DNA from: Frankia sp. RB7
GTDB lineage: Bacteria > Pseudomonadota > Alphaproteobacteria > Rhizobiales > Xanthobacteraceae
DNA length: 35,325 bases
NCBI GenBank assembly: GCA_030403585.1
Contig: JAUEPE010000068.1
Span: 1-35,325 of the forward strand
Direction: 5' to 3'
Shown: one piece after another, positions 30,564 through 35,325 of the stretch
Layout: each line of letters opens with the position of its first letter
How positions within the stretch are numbered: the first letter of the stretch is position 1
The notes under the pieces: generated by a model
Seen by the model: the letters and a program-made list of their open reading frames with translations, nothing else
What the model was told of the DNA's origin: nothing
The model's database searches: none
Translations under genes and position numbers: made by a program

Positions 30564-31907
30564 ATGAGGAATGACATCACACGTCGTGATGCCTTGGCGC
30601 TGGGCCTGTCCGCTGCAACGGTCGCTGCCACTGGTGTTGCAGCGCACGCTCAATCCGCGATCAAAGCCGCCGACGTCGCCGCGCCGAAACTGCCGATCGA
30701 AAAGGGCGCAAGCTTGCGCATGCTGCGGCCGGTGCGCTTCGTCCAGGCCGACGAGGACGTGTTCCGCGCCAATGCGGCCAAGTTCACCAAAGAGACAGGC
30801 GTCGAGGTCAAGGTCGATTTCGTCGGCTGGGAGGACATCAACCAGCAGACCGCGGTCACCGCCAATTCCGGCGCCGGCCCCGACATCATCATCGGCTTCT
30901 CCGATGCGCCGCACATCTATATCGACAAGCTGATCGAGCTGACCGATGTCGCCGACTATGTCGGCAAGCGTTACGGTGGCTGGCTGCCGCTGGCGCAGCG
31001 CTACGGCAAGAAGAACAAGAGCGACACCTGGATCGGACTGCCGTTCGGCGCCACCGGAGGGCCACTGGTGTACCGTAAGTCGATCCTGCAATCGGTCGGC
31101 TTCGACAAGGTGCCGGAAGATCATGCCGGCATCCTCGACCTGTGCCAGAAGCTCCAGAAGGCCGGCAAGCCTGCCGGCTTCGCGCTCGGCAATGCCAAGG
31201 GCGACGGCAACGGTTTTGCGAGCTGGGCGCTGTGGTCGCACAACGCCGCGCTACTCGATGAAGAGGGCAACGTCGTCATCAACAGCAAGGAGACGATCGC
31301 CGCGCTGAACTGGGTCAAGCAGCTCTACCCGACCTTCATCGCCGGCACGACGTCATGGAATGACGTCAGCAACAACCGTGCCTACGCCGCGCAGGAGATC
31401 GCGCTGACGGCTAACGGCGTCTCGCTGTATTTCTCACTCAAGAACGATCCGGCGACCAAGGCAATCGCCGACGACACTGAGCATCAGTTGCTGCCCAAGG
31501 GCGTGGCCAAGGTCTCTCCGATGGCGGGCCTGACGCTGAACGCCATGGTGTTCAAGCACAGCCAATACCCCAACGCCGCAAAAGCCTTCCTGCAATACAT
31601 GCTGGAAAAGGATCAGTACGAGCCGTGGCTCAACGCCAACTCCGGCTACTGGGCCCAGCCGCTCGCCGCCTATGCCGACGCGGCGGTGTGGGCTCAGGAT
31701 CCCAAGGTCGCGATGTTCAAGGACACGATGAAGAGCACCTATTACGACGGCTATGCGGGCCCGATCTCGACGGCGACCGGCGCCGTCAGCGCCGACTACG
31801 TGCTGATTCAAATGTGCGCGTCCGTTGCGACCGGCGCGGCCACGCCGGAGGCCGCAGCCGCGGAAGCCGAGCAGCGCTGCAAGCGGTATTTTAGGCGGCA
31901 GAAGTAG
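30564..31907 (+). CDS. ABC transporter sugar-binding protein (Tat-exported, CUT1-type)
   Basis: 447 residues. The N-terminus MRNDITRRDALALGLSAATV with Arg7-Arg8 and the AHAQS cleavage region is a Tat signal, so the protein is probably folded before export. The mature part resembles family-1 solute-binding proteins: VFRANAAKFTKETGVEVKVD, GAGPDIIIGFSDAPHIYIDK, GLPFGATGGPLVYRKSILQS. It delivers a sugar or related ligand to the two permeases that follow at 32077 and 33026. The ligand is not evident. A strong AGGGAGGAACTG site precedes ATG 30564. A palindromic repeat separates it from the permease genes. Confidence 0.93.
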   Translation: MRNDITRRDALALGLSAATVAATGVAAHAQSAIKAADVAAPKLPIEKGASLRMLRPVRFVQADEDVFRANAAKFTKETGVEVKVDFVGWEDINQQTAVTANSGAGPDIIIGFSDAPHIYIDKLIELTDVADYVGKRYGGWLPLAQRYGKKNKSDTWIGLPFGATGGPLVYRKSILQSVGFDKVPEDHAGILDLCQKLQKAGKPAGFALGNAKGDGNGFASWALWSHNAALLDEEGNVVINSKETIAALNWVKQLYPTFIAGTTSWNDVSNNRAYAAQEIALTANGVSLYFSLKNDPATKAIADDTEHQLLPKGVAKVSPMAGLTLNAMVFKHSQYPNAAKAFLQYMLEKDQYEPWLNANSGYWAQPLAAYADAAVWAQDPKVAMFKDTMKSTYYDGYAGPISTATGAVSADYVLIQMCASVATGAATPEAAAAEAEQRCKRYFRRQK

Positions 31908-31926
31908 CGGCCGACAGAAAAGTAAC

Positions 31927-32042
31927 CGTCATTGCGAGGAGTGAAACGACGAAGCAATCCAGACTTTCACTGCGGAGACAGACTGGATTGCTTCTACCTT
32001 CGCCGAGGCTTCGGCGGACAAGTCGCTTCGCTCGCAATGACG
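31927..32042. repeat. dispersed palindromic repeat, family C, inside the ABC operon
   Basis: Outer arms CGTCATTGCGAGGAG (31927 on) and CTCGCAATGACG (to 32042); inner arms GAAGCAATCCAG (31951-31962) and CTGGATTGCTTC are exactly complementary. It fills nearly all of the 169-base gap between the binding-protein stop (31907) and the first permease start (32077). The sequence is of the kind repeated many times in Bradyrhizobium genomes. Confidence 0.88.
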
Positions 32043-32076
32043 GCGTGGTGACCTTCAACGACGGGACGACGCCCTG

Positions 32077-33033
32077 ATGTCCGTGACCACCCTCTCCTCA
32101 GCCGTACTGGTCCAGCGGCAACCGAACTGGCTGGTGCGCCTGTTCGACTACAAGCCGTTCCTGGTCGTGATGTGCCTCGCGCCCGCGATCGGGCTGCTCG
32201 CGGTATTCCTGACCTATCCGCTGGGGCTCGGCCTCTGGCTCGCCTTCACCGACACCACGATCGGCCGCAAGGGCGAGTTCGTAGGCCTGGAGAACTTCCA
32301 GTACCTGCTCACAGATTCGCTGTGGTGGAACGCGGTGTTCTACAGCGTGGTCTACACGGGCATCGCAACCTTCGGGAAGTTCGCGCTCGGCTTCTGGCTC
32401 GCGCTATTGCTCAACAACCATTTTCCGTTCAAGAGCCTGCTGCGCGCGATCATCCTGCTGCCCTGGATCGTGCCGACGGTGCTGTCGGCGCTGGCGTTCT
32501 GGTGGATCTACGATCCGCAATTCTCGATCATCTCCTATCTGCTGGTCGACGTGCTGCATTGGCGCACGACCGACATCGACTTCCTCGGCTCACCCTGGCC
32601 GGCGCGGTTCTCGCTGATCGCCGCCAATATCTGGCGCGGCATTCCCTTCGTCGCGATCTCGCTGCTGGCGGGCCTGCAGACCATCTCGCCCTCGCTCTAC
32701 GAGGCCGCCATGCTCGACGGCGCCAGCGCCTGGCAGCGATTCCGCTACATCACCTTCCCGATGATGATGCCGATCCTCGCCATCGTCATGACCTTCTCGA
32801 TCATCTTCACCTTCACCGACTTCCAGCTGGTCTACGCCATCACCCGTGGCGGGCCGGGCAATTCCACGCATCTGCTGGCGACGCTCGCGTTCCAGCGCGG
32901 CATCGCCGGCGGCGAGCTCGGCGAGGGCGCGGCGATCGCGGTGTCGATGATCCCGTTCCTGGTGTTCGCGACGCTGTTTTCCTATTTCGGCCTGGCGCGC
33001 CGCAAATGGCAGCAGGGAGAGAGCAATGACTGA
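32077..33033 (+). CDS. CUT1-type ABC transporter permease (MalF-like)
   Basis: 318 residues, inner membrane. Six helices are visible, from VVMCLAPAIGLLAVFLTYPL near the start to IPFLVFATLFSYFGLA at the end. The cytoplasmic EAA loop, which docks the ATPase, reads SLYEAAMLDGASAWQRFRYI with the following TFPMMMP. It pairs with the permease at 33026, whose start overlaps this stop by eight bases (ATGACTGA arrangement), indicating translational coupling. The start has only a weak GGGACGA site, so expression may depend on the upstream palindrome-bearing leader. Confidence 0.94.
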   Translation: MSVTTLSSAVLVQRQPNWLVRLFDYKPFLVVMCLAPAIGLLAVFLTYPLGLGLWLAFTDTTIGRKGEFVGLENFQYLLTDSLWWNAVFYSVVYTGIATFGKFALGFWLALLLNNHFPFKSLLRAIILLPWIVPTVLSALAFWWIYDPQFSIISYLLVDVLHWRTTDIDFLGSPWPARFSLIAANIWRGIPFVAISLLAGLQTISPSLYEAAMLDGASAWQRFRYITFPMMMPILAIVMTFSIIFTFTDFQLVYAITRGGPGNSTHLLATLAFQRGIAGGELGEGAAIAVSMIPFLVFATLFSYFGLARRKWQQGESND

Positions 33034-33922
33034 CACCGTCGCGCAACCCGCCGCCGTTGCCACCACACCGCCCGACACCATGGCCTGGGATTCCGGACTG
33101 CGGCGGCTGATGATGATTTATCTCCCGCTCAGCTGCTTCGTGCTGATCCTGCTGTTTCCGTTCTACTGGATGGCGATTACGTCGTTCAAGCCGAACGCGG
33201 AGCTGATGAACTACAAGGAGCACAATCCGTTCTGGATCACCTCGCCGACGCTGGCGCATATCAAGCACCTCTTGTTCGACACCGCCTATCCGCGCTGGCT
33301 GTGGACGACGATGCTGGTGGCGATCGGCTCGACTACGCTGTCGCTGATCGCGAGCACGCTGGCTGCCTATGCCATCGAACGCCTGCGCTTCCGCGGCAGT
33401 CCTTATGTCGGCCTCGGCATTTATATGGCCTATCTGGTACCGCCCTCGATCCTGTTCATTCCGCTGGCGACCGTGGTGGTGCAGTTCGGCCTGTTCGACT
33501 CGCCGCTGGCGCTGATCCTGGTCTACCCGACCTTCCTGGTGCCGTTCTGCACCTGGCTCCTGATCGGCTATTTCAAGTCGATCCCCTACGAGCTCGAGGA
33601 ATGCGCGCTGGTCGACGGTGCGACGCGGCTGCAGATCCTGCGACGAATCACGCTGCCGCTGGCGGTGCCCGGCTTGATCTCGGCTGGCATCTTCTCCTTC
33701 ACGCTGTCCTGGAACGAGTTCATCTACGCGCTCGCCTTCATCCAGAGCGGCGCCAACAAGACCGTGCCGGTCGCGATCCTGACCGAGCTCGTCACCGGCG
33801 ACGTCTACCAGTGGGGCGCGCTGATGGCGGGATCGCTGCTCGGCTCTCTGCCGGTTGCGATCTTCTACTCGCTGTTCGTGGACTATTACGTGTCTTCGCT
33901 GACCGGCGCGGTGAAGGAGTAA
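33026..33922 (+). CDS. CUT1-type ABC transporter permease (MalG-like)
   Basis: 298 residues, inner membrane, about six helices (LPLSCFVLILLFPFYWMAIT first, then GSTTLSLIASTLAAYAIERL). The EAA loop reads PYELEECALVDGATRLQILR with TLPLAVPG, so the usual EAA is EEC-A here. It forms a heterodimer with the preceding permease. No ABC ATPase gene follows; the next gene is a metallo-beta-lactamase-fold hydrolase after 130 bases. Transport would therefore need an ATPase encoded elsewhere, as with shared MsiK-type ATPases. Confidence 0.94.
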   Translation: MTDTVAQPAAVATTPPDTMAWDSGLRRLMMIYLPLSCFVLILLFPFYWMAITSFKPNAELMNYKEHNPFWITSPTLAHIKHLLFDTAYPRWLWTTMLVAIGSTTLSLIASTLAAYAIERLRFRGSPYVGLGIYMAYLVPPSILFIPLATVVVQFGLFDSPLALILVYPTFLVPFCTWLLIGYFKSIPYELEECALVDGATRLQILRRITLPLAVPGLISAGIFSFTLSWNEFIYALAFIQSGANKTVPVAILTELVTGDVYQWGALMAGSLLGSLPVAIFYSLFVDYYVSSLTGAVKE

Positions 33923-34052
33923 CCCGTTACTGCGCACGAGCGCGGCCGATCGTGCAATCCTGATAGACCGCGTCCTGCCTCGGTCGCACCTTCGGGTCAA
34001 CGGGGAGCGACCGTGGCGGCAATCGATACTCGCTCCGGAAAGCGAGAATCGC

Positions 34053-35024
34053 ATGGCATCGCCAAAGCTCCATTCAATGTCCCGACGCGGCTTTTGCCTG
34101 TGTTGCGTCGGCGGTGCTGCGTTCGCCGCCACGGCGGGCTGGCTCAGCCCGAGGCAGGCCTACGCCGAAGCGCGCGGCCTCGTCAGCCTGATCAAGGACA
34201 GTGCGGCCACTTCACCAATCACGACATACAAGCTCCGCAACAATATCAGCGTGCTCGAAGGTTCCGGCGGCAACATTGCCGTCCTCACCGGACCTGACGG
34301 CAAGCTTCTGGTCGATGCCGGCATCGGCGTCTCACGCCCTCAGCTCAGCAAGGCGCTGGCCGAGCTCGGTGGAGAACCGATCGCGCATCTGATCAATACG
34401 CACTGGCACTTCGACCACGCCGACGGCAATGAATGGCTACACGCGGCCGGCGCCAAGATCATCGCCCACGAAAACACACGCAAGCATCTCGCCGGCATTC
34501 AGCGGGTCGAAGACTGGGACTACAATTTCCTTGCCTCTCCCGCCGGTGCCGTGCCGGCCGAGGTCTTCGCCAAGGAGCATCATCTAAAGCTCAACGGCGC
34601 CTCGATTGCTCTGAAGCATTACGGGCCCGCGCATACCGACAGCGACATTTCGGTGATGTTCACCGAGGCCAACGTCCTTCATGTCGGCGATACCTTTTGG
34701 AACGGCATCTATCCCTTCATCGACTATTCGACCAGCGGCAGCATCAATGGCATGATCGCGGCGTCCGACGCCAATCTGGCCGCGGCCAAGGACGACACCA
34801 TCATCATTCCCGGTCACGGCAAGCCCGTCAGCAACAAGGCCGAGCTGCAGGAATTCCGCGACATGCTGGTCGCGATCCGGGACAATGTCGGCAATCTTAA
34901 GAAACAGGGCAAAACGCGCGACGAGACGGTTGCCGCCAAGCCGACGGCTGCGTTCGACGCGAAATTTGGCCAGTTCGTTATCGACCCCGGCTTCTTCACC
35001 CGGCTGGTCTACGAGGGCGTATGA
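34053..35024 (+). CDS. Tat-exported metallo-beta-lactamase-fold hydrolase
   Basis: 323 residues. The N-terminus has MSRRGFCLCCVGGAAFAATA (Arg11-Arg12 from the first Met), a Tat signal, cleaved near AYAEA, so the enzyme acts in the periplasm. The metal motif is THWHFDHADGN (His117, His119, Asp121, His122), with a downstream His in YGPAHTDSD and another in IIPGHGKPV, completing a dinuclear site. It probably hydrolyses an ester, lactone or thioester; a beta-lactamase function is not implied. The ATG at 34053 has a GCGAG site; ATG 34077 (MSRRGF) is an alternative start that keeps the signal. Confidence 0.92.
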   Translation: MASPKLHSMSRRGFCLCCVGGAAFAATAGWLSPRQAYAEARGLVSLIKDSAATSPITTYKLRNNISVLEGSGGNIAVLTGPDGKLLVDAGIGVSRPQLSKALAELGGEPIAHLINTHWHFDHADGNEWLHAAGAKIIAHENTRKHLAGIQRVEDWDYNFLASPAGAVPAEVFAKEHHLKLNGASIALKHYGPAHTDSDISVMFTEANVLHVGDTFWNGIYPFIDYSTSGSINGMIAASDANLAAAKDDTIIIPGHGKPVSNKAELQEFRDMLVAIRDNVGNLKKQGKTRDETVAAKPTAAFDAKFGQFVIDPGFFTRLVYEGV

Positions 35025-35132
35025 GACTCGGCGCCGGCAATGAAATAACCGACGCCTGCGGCGTTTGGCCCGGTTTCACAAAACTGCAATGTACGATCCG
35101 CATAAGACGGCCTCCGTTAACAGGAGACGCAC

Positions 35133-35325
35133 ATGCGCGCGACTTTTCTTGCCACCGTCGCAACGATCGTTCTCACCGCGAGCACCGCGCTCGCGCAGAG
35201 TGAGGGTGAATTCCCGGCCAAGCTCGCCGGCCATGTGGTGATGCCGGCCGCGACCTTCATCGATGCCCCAGCCGATGCCCCCGCCGATCTCAAGACCTCC
35301 GGCAAGTACACCACCGGCAAGCGCG
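35133..35325 (+). CDS. exported protein, 5' part only (possibly esterase-like phytase family)
   Basis: 64 codons before the window ends. The signal peptide (MRATFLATVATIVLTASTAL, cleaved after ALAQS) predicts export. The start of the mature chain (EFPAKLAGHVVMPAATFIDA and then PADAPADLKTSGKYTTGKR) reminds me of the esterase-like activity of phytase family in Bradyrhizobium, but no catalytic region is inside the window, so this is a weak guess. AGGAGA eight bases upstream of ATG 35133 supports the start. It is 108 bases after the hydrolase gene on the same strand. Confidence 0.6.
   Translation, partial: MRATFLATVATIVLTASTALAQSEGEFPAKLAGHVVMPAATFIDAPADAPADLKTSGKYTTGKR

Noticed and set aside
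1..35325. tRNA, rRNA or CRISPR content
   Set aside because: I saw no tRNA T-loop signature (GGTTCGAATCC-like) in any gap, no rRNA-like stretch and no regularly spaced short direct repeats. The repeats that are present are palindromic and dispersed.

Overview
The window reads as a chromosomal segment of a Bradyrhizobium-like alphaproteobacterium (Nitrobacteraceae). The support is very high GC with strong third-position GC bias, several dispersed palindromic repeat families of the kind common in Bradyrhizobium intergenic DNA, Tat-type signal peptides, and gene families (DUF3309, DUF4112, large multidomain class III cyclases, EamA exporters) that are typical of that group. The genus is inferred from gene content and repeat style, not from a marker search. 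Apart from purA the region is mostly accessory. There is no phage, no transposase, no CRISPR array, and no tRNA or rRNA that I could see.

Layout. 95-7564: a minus-strand L,D-transpeptidase, a decayed LuxR fragment, a small plus-strand secreted Cys-containing protein, then a minus-strand run of SGNH hydrolase, LuxR-type regulator, flavin-dependent LLM monooxygenase, acyltransferase-3 membrane protein and membrane-anchored AraC regulator. 7707-10529: a RecD-like helicase converging on an exported TPR-caspase protein. 10778-12725: msrA-msrB, a DUF3309 miniprotein and a small conserved orphan, closed by a clear intrinsic terminator. 12805-14794: DUF4112 and DUF5413-like membrane proteins and two paralogous small secreted Cys-repeat proteins. 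14951-17876: a proline-rich single-pass membrane protein downstream of purA. 18292-22425: a periplasmic protein with one c-type heme motif, an EamA exporter, and an orphan-methyltransferase pair. 22374-25565: a zinc-ribbon/class III cyclase/AAA/TPR signalling protein whose 3' end overlaps the methyltransferase. 25789-27219: a DUF1330 protein and a second EamA exporter. 27480-29165: a chemoreceptor. 29429-33922: a 2-hydroxyacid dehydrogenase with a CUT1-type sugar ABC importer (binding protein and two permeases, no ATPase). 34053-35024: a Tat-exported metallo-beta-lactamase-fold hydrolase. 35133-end: the start of an exported protein cut by the window edge.

Likely functional groupings. The dehydrogenase and ABC genes look like one uptake/catabolic operon whose binding-protein cistron is bracketed by two intercistronic hairpins. 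msrA-msrB form a methionine sulfoxide repair pair, but only MsrA carries an export signal. AraC and the acyltransferase are adjacent in one orientation and may be a sensor-target pair. The most unusual sequence-level observations are the decayed LuxR copy about 1.4 kb from an intact relative, the terminator-like hairpins on the leader side of msrA and of the chemoreceptor, and the structured elements in the ABC operon. I did not find convincing evidence for a wholly new multigene system.
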